In this document: piece after piece, positions 47,861 through 59,070 of the stretch | Layout: each line of letters opens with the position of its first letter | How positions within the stretch are numbered: position 1 is the stretch's first letter | Assembly (NCBI RefSeq): GCF_019703515.2 | Contig: NC_059346.1 | Location: 55,440,001-55,504,000, forward strand | Reading direction: 5' to 3' | DNA length: 64,000 nt | Source: Myxocyprinus asiaticus | Taxonomy: Eukaryota; Chordata; Actinopteri; Cypriniformes; Catostomidae | The notes under the pieces: model-generated | Databases searched by the model: none | What the model was told of the DNA's origin: nothing | Seen by the model: the letters and a program-made list of their open reading frames with translations, nothing else | Made by a program: the position numbers and the translations under genes

Positions 47861-48770
47861 GTAGGGCTAGGTATTGCCAATCACCTTACGAAATATGTAA
47901 CAATATCATATATCGCGATATATGAGCCATTTTTAGAGTTTGCTCTTATGTAGACGACCTGATTCTTCGATACTGTAATTATATGAATTAACAAAAAAAT
48001 TAAACCTTAAAGGAATAGTTCACCCAAAAATGAAAATTCTCTCATTATTATGACATCTTAGATGTGTATGACTTTCTTTCTTCAGCAGAACACAAATTAA
48101 GTTTTTTAGAAGAATATCTCAGCTCTTTTGGTCCATACAATGCAAGTGAATGGGTGCCAACATTGTGAAGCTCCAAAAATTTCGTAAATCAGCATAAAAA
48201 TATTCCACATTAACTCCAGTGGTTAAATCCATATTTTCAGAAGCAATGTGAAAGGTGTGGGTGAGAAACAGTTAATATTTAAGTCAATTTTTACTATAAA
48301 TTCTCCTCCCTGCTCAGTCAATCTCCACTTTAACTTTCACTTTCACATTCTTCTTCTTGTGTTTTTGGCGATTCACATTTTTCATGCATACACCCCCTAC
48401 TGGACAGGGAGAAGAATTTCTTGCAAAAATTCACTTAAATATTGATTCTCACCCACACCTATCATATCGCTTCTGAAGATATGGATTAAACCACTGGGGT
48501 CTTATGGATTACTTTATGCTTTTTGGAGCGTCAACTTTTTGGCACCCATTCATTTGCATTGTATGGACCAACAGAACTGAGATATTTTTATAAAAATCTT
48601 AATTTGTGTCCTGCAGAAGAAAGAAAGTCATACACATCTGGGATGGCATGAGGGTGAGTAAATAATGAGAGAATATTCATTTTTGGGTGAACTATCCCTT
48701 TAAGTATTGATACAATATTGTGAGAAAAAGTATCACAATATATCGCTATATAATTGTATCGGTACTGCCC
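47861..48770. mobile_element. MITE host interrupted by a palindromic MITE
   Basis: AGGGCTAGGTATTGCCAATC at the left and ATCGGTACTGCCC at the right are imperfectly inverted. CGATAT-rich inner ends (CATATATCGCGATATATG, ATATATCGCTATATAA) flank the inserted element at 48008-48703. Confidence 0.55.
48008..48703. mobile_element. Palindromic Angel-like MITE
   Basis: The outer arms TTAAAGGAATAGTTCACCCA and GGGTGAACTATCCCTTTAA are inverted. The symmetry continues inward for several hundred bases (GACTTTCTTTCTTC against GAAGAAAGAAAGTC; CACTGG and TGGATTAA motifs). The whole could fold into one long hairpin, as described for Angel elements in zebrafish. Confidence 0.75.
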
Positions 48771-50341
48771 TTTTTATTTATGTCAGATATTTCCTGTAAT
48801 GAGTTCTTAATATGAGTATATACGTAATTTAAGACATTCATCAAAGGCACAGGAACACATTTGTGTTTGAATGCATGTACATTCGTTGCCTCTCACTCTA
48901 AACTTCTCACACACAAATGTACACACCCATTGTTTAGATTAGCAGAAGTATTTGGGGTTGAACGTGGCAGTTACTTCCTGAGATTGAGTCCACAGCTCGC
49001 TAGCCAAAGCACCATCAGAAGACTGATGAAAGAATGGGTTAAGAAAAGAGAAAGGATGGAAAGCTGTACATCATGTACCGGATGTGTATTAATAACCTGT
49101 CACATTGCTTTTTCGGCAGTCCCACATTCCAATAAGAGTGGCACTCTAAGCTTCGTTTAACAAATTTTACCATGTTTGAATCCATTCTGCAGATTCAGGC
49201 ACAGAAAACTACCTTAAAGCACAGAAAACGCAAAGAATGTTTGCAGAATCCAATGGAGCTCAACATTTACCACCCACTTTTTCAGCCATCTTGGTTCTAG
49301 AATTATTTTTCCCAGTAAATTTTTCCATAAAGATTTCATAAAATCCTTTATAAAGAGTTCTAAGCCATGAACCACTCCAACCAACTCCGAGGTGAATCGC
49401 ACAATTACAAACTTTGGGAAGGCACCACTGTAAATCTTAATTTGCACAGTATTGCTTATTGCGATTGCCCAGTAGCTATGGGATGATTCATTCCAGAATG
49501 CAGCGCATATGTGATTTGAAAAAATTAATGCCAGATTAAAGGTGAAGTGTGTTATTTCTGCACCACTAGCATCACCAAGCACAACTGCAAATAGGTGTGT
49601 TCGACTTCATTCAGCGCTGTGCAGACCGATCGGTGCCAGACTTGAAGCAATGCATGTTGGTTAGAAATTTTGCCCAACTTTAGACAGCGCCACCACTGCG
49701 TCACCGAGACGTATGCCATCAAAGTACCGCAAGAGCGATTTGAGTCCAGCCGTCCTATTTCTCCTGAGCGGTTGCACAAACTCTAATGACGACACATCTT
49801 ATTCATGATCGGCAAGACTCACTGTTGACATCTTCCATGACTGATGTTAGTTTAGCACGCTATGGGAAGCGCAATGTGTCCGGCTTGACGGCTCTCTTTT
49901 CAACTCCTCCCCCAACTACAACCGCCAAATCTCACCGATCGGTAAGGCAAGGCGCAGTTCAAGTTGAACACACCTATAGACTGTTTTCAAACGAGTAACA
50001 CTCCCCCCATCTACCAGTGATCCGACAAACATATAGTCCCGCCCCAAACACAGGCCATTGGTTGTGCCGATGTTGTGTCTGGCTGGTTGGGATGATTATT
50101 CACTCCACAAAGCTACAGAGTTTACACTTCCCAAGGAAATCAACCTACAAATTCTGCATATTTCCCAAAGAAATCAACCTACAAATTCTGCAGATTTTCT
50201 CTCAAAATCAGGGCAGAGTTTGCACAACTGTGATTGCCCAAGAGTTGCGAGATATGACATTTCAACATTTCTCTGTGTTTGTGATTTGAGAATGCCACAT
50301 TAACTTCTTTTTCCTGTAACCTTGTGGTCTCTCTTTCTCAG
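48771..50341. other. Region upstream of the PTB gene
   Basis: It holds noncoding repeat sequence (a family starting near 49543, AGGTGAAGTGTGTTATTTCT, related to 51663-52315). A small tandem duplication of AAATCAACCTACAAATTCTG is at 50138-50190. The polypyrimidine tract and AG of an intron end at 50341. The gene's 5' exon was not located. Confidence 0.45.
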
Positions 50342-50343
50342 CC

Positions 50344-50952
50344 ATGTCTCAGAGCAGCCCATTCCAGCTCATGCAGACTTTAAGGAAGACTCCGGCTGTT
50401 GTCCGGTGCCATTTCCGCCAGGACCGTGCCCAAACCTTCTCGCACGGCGACCCCCTCTTCAAGGTGCACTACCTTGGTACAGAAAAGATCTACTCTCTGG
50501 ATGTAGAACAGGCTGAGGAGGCCATAGGCCGGTTGCTAGAGAAATTGCCAGATATGACCACTCTAGGCAAACTGGGCAAGGAGCATGCTCTTGTTGTTCG
50601 ACCACGCTATGTAGAAGTGAAGGAGATCAGCACAGGCAGGCAACTTACAAAGACCTATCTAAAGGACATTGCCTATTGCGCAGCAGACGCAACCAGGCCC
50701 AATCTTTTCCTCTATATCTGTAAGCAGCGAGGCCAACAGCTCCAGTGCAGAGTGTTCTGGTGTAGTAGGCCGGACCGGGCTAAAGATATGACTGCCTGTT
50801 TAGCCAAATCCTTCCAGAGAGCTCTGAATGACTTGCAAGAGGAGGACAGCAATCACGCTAAAGAAGAAGAAAGCAAGATGGATGGAAAGCCAGTTGCAGC
50901 CTTGGGACAAGTAAAAAGTTGCACACTACCAGCAGACTTGAACAAAAAATGA
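50344..50952 (+). CDS. PTB/PID-domain adaptor protein
   Basis: A single coding exon encodes 202 aa. A pyrimidine-rich tract and AG (50340-50341) precede the ATG by two bases, so an upstream noncoding exon is expected. PTB domains bind NPxY-type peptides or phosphotyrosine in receptor tails. The fold runs from about residue 37 (DPLFKVHYLGTEKIYSLD) through a positively charged middle (VVRPRYVEVKEISTGRQL) and the conserved strand YLKDIAYCAADATRPNLFLY to the C-terminal helix (RAKDMTACLAKSFQRALNDL, about residues 140-160). A short acidic then basic tail follows (EEDSNHAKEEESK). It resembles the FAM43/PID1 class by eye, but I cannot place it in a named family. No intron splits the domain. A possible donor (AAG/GTAGGT) just after the stop suggests a 3' UTR intron. 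Confidence 0.8.
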   Translation: MSQSSPFQLMQTLRKTPAVVRCHFRQDRAQTFSHGDPLFKVHYLGTEKIYSLDVEQAEEAIGRLLEKLPDMTTLGKLGKEHALVVRPRYVEVKEISTGRQLTKTYLKDIAYCAADATRPNLFLYICKQRGQQLQCRVFWCSRPDRAKDMTACLAKSFQRALNDLQEEDSNHAKEEESKMDGKPVAALGQVKSCTLPADLNKK

Positions 50953-51250
50953 AGGTAGGTCTGCAGGGTGGCGATTGAAGGGATGGGGTAGCACTAACGT
51001 AAGGGAAAGCGGTTGCCCTGTCTTTTTCTTGCCAAGCCATGTCTTTCAAAACCCATTTGACTTTCTTTCTTCTACAGAACACAAAAGAAATTTTTTTTAT
51101 ACAATAGCAATTGAAGTGAGCAGCTGAAGTATTATAAAAGTAGCCCATAATCATGCATAATATTCCAAGTCTTCTAATGGCATAAATTCACTTTGTAAGA
51201 TGAACAGACCCAAAATTCAAGTCGTTATTAACTCGCAAATCAAATAAAAC
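50953..51250 (+). other. Probable 3' UTR of the PTB gene
   Basis: AATAAA occurs at 51243-51248. MITE-derived sequence begins at about 51060, so the UTR may include transposon DNA. Confidence 0.35.
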
Positions 51251-51555
51251 CTCCTTGATTCTTGCTTTGATTTGATTTGATAGTGAATGACTTTAATTTT
51301 GGCCTGTTCATCATACGAAGTGATCGTATGACTTCAGAAGTCTTGGAATAGGTTGCAAGAATTGCATGGGCTATTTTTATGAGACTTTTCTTTAAAGTAA
51401 GTCACCATCAACTGCTATTGTATTGTATCTACGAGCAGAACATCCTTTTAAATATTACCTTTTGTGGTCCGCAGAAGATAGTCATATGGTATTGGAATGA
51501 CATGAGGGTGAATAAATGACAAAAGTTTAATTTTGGGCTAAACTATCCCTTTAAA
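51055..51555. repeat. Angel-like MITE fragment
   Basis: TGACTTTCTTTCTTCTACAG, ATTCCAAGTCTTCTAATGGC and the end TTTTGGGCTAAACTATCCCT belong to the same family as 48008-48703. Its left terminal repeat is missing. Confidence 0.6.
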
Positions 51556-51662
51556 AGAAAAGGTAAAATGAATAGAAAAGGTAAAATGAATAGAAATATT
51601 TCATATTCTGCACTATTTCTAGGACACTAAACAAATAAAAGCACATTTGTCTCCCTGACCAT

Positions 51663-52315
51663 GTTAAAGCTGAAGTATGTAATTTCTACGACACTGAATC
51701 ACATAGAAAATTGAATCACGCCATTGGTTGAGTAACGTTGTTCGGGGCGGATCTAAGCACAGTCATTTTTATAGCACCACAAAGACAGTGTTTACAGTTT
51801 TCGAGAAAATGTACCTATAAATGGCTTACTTATTGCATTTCCTCATTAAAATAGTTTAACTCTAAAGACATAAATTGTAATTTTGTAATGTACTCTATGT
51901 ATAAAATCATGAGCACTTACATTAAAATGAAGACTCCAGTCATATCAGTAACCTTATAAAAGCTGTTTTATTCTACATGGAGAGGGTCCACACATGGGGG
52001 TGGCCATGTTTGAATCACATGACCAGCCGAATACAACTCGCTTAATCTCAGTAACCATCCTGTTATTGGACACTTTCACTCATTGATTAAAGTAATTATG
52101 GCTGACTGTGAATACTACATTTCTACAATGGCATTTGAAAATGAAAACTGTTTATTTTAAATGATGCTGCATCCAAGCCGCTAGATGTCAGTGTAAGTCC
52201 AAGATGACACAAAGACTAAAGTTACTGAGTGAAACTTTAATGTTGTCTCTGCATATTAAGCTAGGATAGAAGAAAGTATTTTAACATCGAAAAAGTTACA
52301 TACTTCAGCTTTAAC
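51663..52315. mobile_element. MITE with GTTAAAGCTGAAGTATGTAA ends
   Basis: The left end is matched inversely by TTACATACTTCAGCTTTAAC at 52296-52315. It is 653 bp and noncoding. Confidence 0.8.
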
Positions 52316-52630
52316 TTCTTTGTACAAAAGGTCAGTTTTTTTTTTTTTTTTTTGCATCCATTAAAGCATACAAGATGCTCTTTGGAACATTCTCAAATAA
52401 TGCTGGATAACATTGATCATCAGGTTTTGCACAAATTTGTGGAGACCGTGCCAGCATGTAGCTGTCATTAAAGCAAAGGGGGGACATACCAAATACTTAG
52501 AAATTCTCAAATTCATGTACATTTTTCAATTCTTAAAAACAACTTTTCATACAAATGTTTATGCTTGATCAAAAAAATTTTAATAAAAATGTGTTTAATA
52601 CATTAGAAAAATGCAAAATAGAAGCATTTT

Positions 52631-53415
52631 CCAGCCTAGTCTCATGAATATTATGTGACTGTGGCAACATTTTTGCAAACGAAATTACGTGCTTTAATAC
52701 ACAATTTGCTGCAGTTTCCTATTGAAATGTCCAGCGGGAGGCGCCAAAAGCAAGTGAAATTGTGATGTAATCAGACAAGGTTTTTCAGGTGATTATTAGA
52801 TGGAGGTTTAACGAGTAAAATGTACCTCCCTAACCTAAAACTTTAGCCTAAACCTAACTAATAGTGTTCAAAAAGATAAATGACAGGTGAACAAAACAGA
52901 CGTCCTTACCCTAAATCAACACCTAAACCTAACCGATAGTGTTCTAAAATCAAATGCGACATGAAAAGCACATTTTCTGATGCAGACCACGTCTTTTCGT
53001 GTTGCTTCTATGACACTATGTTTCACGTGTCAGCTTGTGTTCTTGGCTAGGCTCAAACCACGTTCTTCCAAGTCCAAAGTCAGGTGAGCTACCGCACAAG
53101 CTAATCACATTGGAATAAGTGTGTAAATGTAGGTGGGTCTGTTAAAATGTATCGTTTTTCAAATGATGCATTAGAATGAAAGTGTATCGATATCGTAACA
53201 TAGTGAGTGAGTAATAGAGGAAAAAATAAGTGTTTATAAAGTCATAATCAGCCTTGTAGTCGTGATTTGTGTGAAAGTGAATAAAACGCACTCTTGTTGT
53301 AGCGCCTCTAGTGTTCATTTCACCAGGAAACTGCAGCAAAACGCAGAATTCAGCATGTAAAACTCAGTTTGCAAAAAGTTAGTAATAGTAACGTTCATTC
53401 TATGAACTAGGCTGG
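52631..53415. mobile_element. MITE with CCAGCCTAG ends
   Basis: CCAGCCTAGTCTCATGAATA at the left is answered by CTATGAACTAGGCTGG at the right, with GTTTGCAAAAA inside mirroring TTTTTGCAAAC. It is 785 bp and noncoding. Confidence 0.7.
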
Positions 53416-55195
53416 CATTTTCACCAGTGGACACCACAGCATTTCTCACATTGTCATACAAAACTGTTTCATCTTTGGACATTTGAACTCTAGCAAGAAC
53501 TGTAGCTATGTAAAAAATAATTTAAAGGAAAAATAATGGGTTATTTTTTGGTTTGTAGGTCGGTGGTAGAGAGAGTAAAAGAGGAGAACCAGTATAAGCA
53601 GCTGAAACACCACTGCAATCCTTGAGACTTTCTTGAAAGTCTTTGTGAACAGTTACTGCTGACATCTCTTCTTTGGGAATGTTTTCATGAAAAGTCGATG
53701 GAAGTGGATGAACAAACATTCCACTTTTGCCCCTATTTCTGTAAGGACATAAAAGGCTGTATTAATATGAGAATATGGATGGTCTTAAGTCTGACAGCAA
53801 CTCTCTGTATAGTCAATTATTGGTGGGTACAATGAGACAGTTACATTGGAATGTCACCAGTGCTTGTAATGCCACCAAGTGTTTTTCATGTCATTAAAAT
53901 CTGTTGCATCAGGAAAGAGCTAAATATTACAACACAAGCTTTCCAAGAGTGTCAGCTTTAGTTGCCCAGTAGACTATTGTAGCTATTTTTTGAGCTTTCT
54001 TAAAATGTTTTATTTGATATTATTCTAGTTTTAACATGTTGCTGTATAATTGGTCAAAATGTTCTTCATGTACATTAATTGGTAGGCCTCCAGGCACTTT
54101 GTAAACAGAAATCTAGACATGACAAGTTGGTTTACAAATGTATTGATAAAAGTTTTTCACTATTTCACTATTCCCTTCATATACTTTTCAGAGTGTCTCT
54201 TTATAAACATTGTATTCAAGAAAGACTGTGAGTGGCAATGGTTTGGTAACTGGGAAGTTGTGGCCTTAATGTTATTGGCCAATCTTTTTAATGGACTTCC
54301 TCTTAGTCTGTTACATCCAGCATAAAGACTTATTACGCTAAAAACTTTTTGAAGAAGTGAAATGAATAATTTTGTAAGAGAGAACCATGTGAAAGAATGC
54401 ACTCTGCAGCAGCACCAGCTAAATATTAATCTAGTATTCAGTGAGTTAACATGGTTGCATTCCAGATTTCCAATGGATTAAACATTTAGTTTAAACGACT
54501 AAAAACTATTATTGTGGTCTTAAAGATAGAAGATATATACTGTTTTGCAAATCGCTAAATTTACACCACTAATCTAGAAAGTCAATTTTTCTACTTTGGA
54601 GAGATCTATGTTTGTTTTTGTCTTGTTCAGCACATTAAAAATAAAAAGAATGCCCATAAAACAAAAGCTAAAGGAATATTATGGGATAAGACAACTGAAG
54701 CTCTGTTGAAAGCATCTGTGGCATGCTGTTTATCACTACAAAACAAATTAACTTGTTCCTCAGTTTGTAAGAAAAATAGGAAAAACAGAACATTTGTACA
54801 TAAAGTGTAATGTACTTAAAATGAACGCCTATGAGGCAAGTGTACTGTAGGGTTTAAAAGCAGGAATGTAAAAAATGCCATCTCTGAATAGTCTCCTTAT
54901 GTGTTGTTCCGGGCAACTTTTTTTTTTTTTCCTTCCTTAATACAATTGGAATAAAATTCTTTGACTTCTTTCACATATGGTATCTGAAAAAACACACAAA
55001 AAAATTGGAACATTTTCTTTACATTTTATGGGTTTTATTTCACTTTGTTACACTTGTTGTGTTCCCATTGGAAATGAATGGATTAGACTACAAAATACAG
55101 AAATATTAAGTGTTCAGGAGCAATCCAGTCCTTTAGATGAGCACATGTGGATGTGTGTTTGCACACAAAGTTAAACTCAGTTCAATTAATCCTTC

Positions 55196-55231
<36 letters not shown>
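53416..55231. other. AT-rich intergenic DNA
   Basis: No gene or clear element was found. A (TA)n run at 55199-55228 precedes the next MITE. Confidence 0.5.
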
Positions 55232-55234
<3 letters not shown>

Positions 55235-55765
55235 TACCGGTCAAAAGTTTTGAAACACTTGACTGAAATGTTTCTCATGATCTTAAAAATCTTTTGATCT
55301 GAAGGTATATGCTGAAATGTTTGAAATTAGTTTTGTAGACAAAAATATAATTGTGCCACCATATGAATTTATTTCATTCTAAAACTAAAATTTAATAATA
55401 AAAAAAAAGTTTTTGAAATTGATGACTTGGACCAAATAATAAAGAAAAGCAGCCAATAAGTGCCCAACATAGATGGGAACTCCTTCAATACTGTTTAAAA
55501 AGCATCCCAGGGTGATACCTCAAGAAGTTGGTTGAGAAAATGTCAAGAGTACATGTCTGCAAATTCTAGGCAAAGGGTGACTACTTTGAAGATGCTAAAA
55601 TATAACACAGTTTTGATTTATTGTGATTTTGTTTAGTCACAACATAATTCCCATAGTTCCATTTATGTTATTCCATAGTTGTGATGACTTTACTATTATT
55701 CTAAAATGTTAAGGAAAATAAATTATAATAAAGAATAAGTGTTTCAAAACTTTTGACCGGTAGTG
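55232..55765. mobile_element. Tc1-like MITE with CACTACCGGTCAAAAG ends
   Basis: CACTACCGGTCAAAAGTTTT at the left is exactly inverted at the right (AAAACTTTTGACCGGTAGTG). TA follows the right end; the left flank lies in a (TA)n run. It is 534 bp and noncoding. Confidence 0.85.
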
Positions 55766-55865
55766 TATATATATTTGTAACCAGTCATAATTACTAAAAA
55801 AAGAAGTTGATAAAAATATATAATACAATATCTTGTGATAATATATGCACTATGAGAGGTTTATA

Positions 55866-56009
55866 GTTGAAGTCAGAAGTTTACATACACCTTAGCTAAA
55901 TACATTTAAACTCAGTTTTTCACAATTCCTGACATTTAATCATAGAAAACTTTCCCTGTCTTAGGTCAGTTAGGATCACTAAGTGTATGTAAACTTCTGA
56001 CTTCAATTG
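55866..56009. mobile_element. 144-bp Tc1 MITE with Sleeping Beauty-type ends
   Basis: GTTGAAGTCAGAAGTTTACA, then TACACC, closely follows the end sequence of salmonid-type Tc1 elements. The right end is its inverse. TA flanks the right side (56010-56011) and the left (55864-55865). Confidence 0.8.
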
Positions 56010-56527
56010 TATAAACAATCTTAATGGGCCGGTCATTTTTGACCGGGAACACAAAATTAACACAACACAAGGGTAAAAACAGGGTTCCCACAGTCATGGA
56101 AAACCTGGAAATATCAGGGAATTATAACATTTTCATTCCCAAGCCTGAATCTAATATCATGGAAATTTCTATATGAATGAAAATCATTTTTTACTAGTCA
56201 TTCTCAGCTCTAAAATATTTAATTGGCAAGAAATGAATCTTTGAGAGAGCAGTCTCTCTAAAATAATTTATAAAAATCCTTATCCTGTCATCAAGCGCAA
56301 CTGGGAAAGTCACTGAAATTAGTTTGTGAAAAGGTGTGGGAACCCTGTTTTACAAACCTGAGCTTGTTTGTTTTTCCACATTCTAAGAGTTACTAATTGT
56401 CAGTGTAGTTTGGACAGCAAGTATCTAATCCGACTCTCACCCACTCCACTAACTTTTATTACTGACTTTTTCTATTGGACTTCCAAGATTCCCATTTTGC
56501 TCTGTTTGCTTTAAAGCAACAAAAATA

Positions 56528-58118
56528 CAGGTGCATCTCAATAAATTAGAATGTCGTGGAAAAGTTCATTTATTTCAGTAATTCAACTCAAATTGTGAAA
56601 CTCGTGTATTAAATAAATTCAATGCACACAGACTGAAGTAGTTTAAGTCTTTGGTTCTTTTAATTGTGATGATTTTGGCTCACATTTAACAAAAACCCAC
56701 CAATTCACTATCTCAAAAAATTAGAATATGGTGACATGCCAATCAGCTAATCAACTCAAAACACCTGCAAAGGTTTCCTGAGCCTTCAAAATGGTCTCTC
56801 AGTTTGGTTCACTAGGCTACACAATCATGGGGAAGACTGCTGATGTGACAGTTTTCCAGAAGACAATCATTGACACCCTTCACAAGGAGGGTAAGCCACA
56901 AACATTCATTGCCAAAGAAGCTGGCTGTTCACAGAGTGCTGTATCCAAGCATGTTAACAGAAAGTTGAGTGGAAGGAAAAAGTGTGGAAGGAAAAAGATG
57001 CACAACCAACCGAGAGAACCGCAGCCTTATGAGGATTGTCAAGCAAAATCGATTCAAGAATTTGGGTGAACTTCACAAGGAATGGACTGAGGCTGGGGTC
57101 AAGGCATCAAGAGCCACCACACACAGACATGTCAAGGAATTTGGCTACAGTTGTCGTATTCCTCTTGTTAAGCCACTCCTGAACCACAGACAACGTCAGA
57201 GGCGTCTTACCTGGGCTAAGGAGAAGAAGAACTGGACTGTTGCCCAGTGGTCCAAAGTCCTCTTTTCAGATGAGAGCAAGTTTTGTATTTCATTTGGAAA
57301 CCAAGGTCCTAGAGTCTGGAGGAAGGGTGGAGAAGCTCATAGCCCAAGTTGCTTGAAGTCCAGTGTTAAGTTTCCACAGTCTGTGATGATTTGGGGTGCA
57401 ATGTCATCTGCTGGTGTTGGTCCATAGTGTTCTTTGAAAACCAAAGTCACTGCACTTGTTTACCAAGAAATTTTGGAGCACTTCATGCTTCCTTCTGCTG
57501 ACCAGCTTTTTAAAGATGCTGATTTCATTTTCCAGCAGGATTTGGCACCTGCCCACACTGCCAAAAGCACCAAAAGTTGGTTAAATGACCATGGTGTTGG
57601 TGTGCTTGACTGGCCAGCAAACTCACCAGACCTGAACCCCATAGAGAATCTATGGGGTATTGTCAAGGGGAAAATGAGAAACAAGAGACCAAAAAATGCA
57701 GATGAGCTGAAGGCCACTGTCAAAGAAACCTGGGCTTCCATACCACCTCAGCAGTGCCACAAACTGATCACCTCCATGCCACGCCGAATTGAGGCAGTAA
57801 TTAAAGCAAAAGGAGCCCCTACCAAGTATTGAGTACATATACAGTAAATGAACATACTTTCCAGAAGGCCAACAATTCACTAAAAATGTTTTTTTTTTTT
57901 TTATTGGTCTTATGATGTATTCTAATTTTTTGAGATAGTGAATTGGTGGGTTTTTGTTAAATGTGAGCCAAAATCATCACAATTAAAAGAACCAAAGACT
58001 TAAACTACTTCAGTCTGTGTGCATTGAATTTATTTAATACACGAGTTTCACAATTTGAGTTGAATTACTGAAATAAATGAACTTTTCCACGACATTCTAA
58101 TTTATTGAGATGCACCTG
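56528..58118 (+). mobile_element. Nearly intact Tc1 transposon with 200-bp terminal repeats
   Basis: The ends start CAGGTGCATCTCAATAAATT and are inverted over 56528-56727 and 57919-58118, about 200 bp each. TA stands on both flanks (56526-56527 and 58119-58120). The element is 1591 bp, the normal size, and carries one transposase gene. It is the best-preserved transposon in the window. Confidence 0.9.
56791..57832 (+). pseudogene. Tc1 DD34E transposase with two lesions
   Basis: The likely start is MGKTADVTVFQKTIIDTLHK at 56827, with an in-frame ATG upstream at 56791. The first helix-turn-helix reads FIAKEAGCSQSAVSKHVNRK. After a frameshift near 56990, in a duplicated GGAAGGAAAAAG stretch, the next frame gives ENRSLMRIVKQNRFKNLGEL and the catalytic core. 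VLFSDESKF holds the first aspartate. A stop (TAG, 57425-57427) follows GAMSSAGVGP. The frame then continues with ADFIFQQDLAPAHTAKS (second aspartate) and SPDLNPIENLWG (glutamate). All three catalytic residues are intact. Tc1 transposases cut and paste their element at TA sites. Confidence 0.9.
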
Positions 58119-58195
58119 TATGTTTAAGGCTAATTTACCTTGCATTGAAAAACAATATGTTACTAACTGAACTTGCCTTAACTTGAGGTGCACAT

Positions 58196-58420
58196 GCTAC
58201 TACAGGGATAGTTCACACAAAAAATGAAAATTCTGTCATAATTTCATTCCAAAACCATACAGCTTTATTTCTTCTGTTGAACACAAAAGAAAATGTTATG
58301 CAGTTTCATTGTGAATGGTGGCTAACATTCTGTCTAAGAACTCCTTTTGTATTCCACAGAAACAATTCATAGGCTTTTGGAACAACATGAGGGGAACTAA
58401 CTATAGGTGAACTACTGTTC
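58196..58420. repeat. Angel-like MITE fragment
   Basis: GGGATAGTTCACACAAAAAA and CATTCCAAAACCATA match the left arm of the family at 48008-48703. A right arm in the form AACATGAGGGGAACTAAC is at about 58382. Confidence 0.55.
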
Positions 58421-59070
58421 ATTTTATGTGAATACATGCAAGGGATAATGCACAGAGGTCCTGATTTCCCCGTCTGCGACAATGACTGGTTGACTGTACC
58501 GGCTGATGCACTTATTGCGCTGCAACTTACCAATATATCAATAAATGGCCATGAATTATTGTTTTGAGTTGGAATTATTTTATTGTATGCAAAGAAATTG
58601 CGAAGACCATGGAATAATATAAAAGACATGAAACTAGAACGACTATGAAATTGGTTGGCTAGGAAAACAGTGAATTTTACAGTTACAGTAAGTGGTGATT
58701 ATACAAAAAAAAAAATGGACTGAATGAACAAACTGAATAATGGGTAACATGATCTTTTATATGATTTCATTAATCTTTTTTTTATTTTATTTTTTTTATT
58801 TTTTTATTGAGCATTTAACAATATTCTTAAGTGCAAAATCCAATACATGCAATTATTCAGACAGAGTTTTCACCCGTCGATGCGTAAACAAGACCTTTTG
58901 AGTTACATCACTGCCAATGGCCTTTATTCAAAAGTGCAAAAGCTCATATTTGACCCAAGAAGTGCCAGTAAATCAAATTAGTGCCAGAGCAAAAAAAATT
59001 AGCAGCCCTGAAACTGCTTAAGTGCACAGAAGAATAAACTTCAGTAACATCAGTGTTGACTGTTTGTCAC

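Noticed and set aside
49786..50303. Frames of 70-90 aa upstream of the PTB gene
   Set aside because: They overlap repeat-derived DNA and a small tandem duplication, and end before the intron acceptor.
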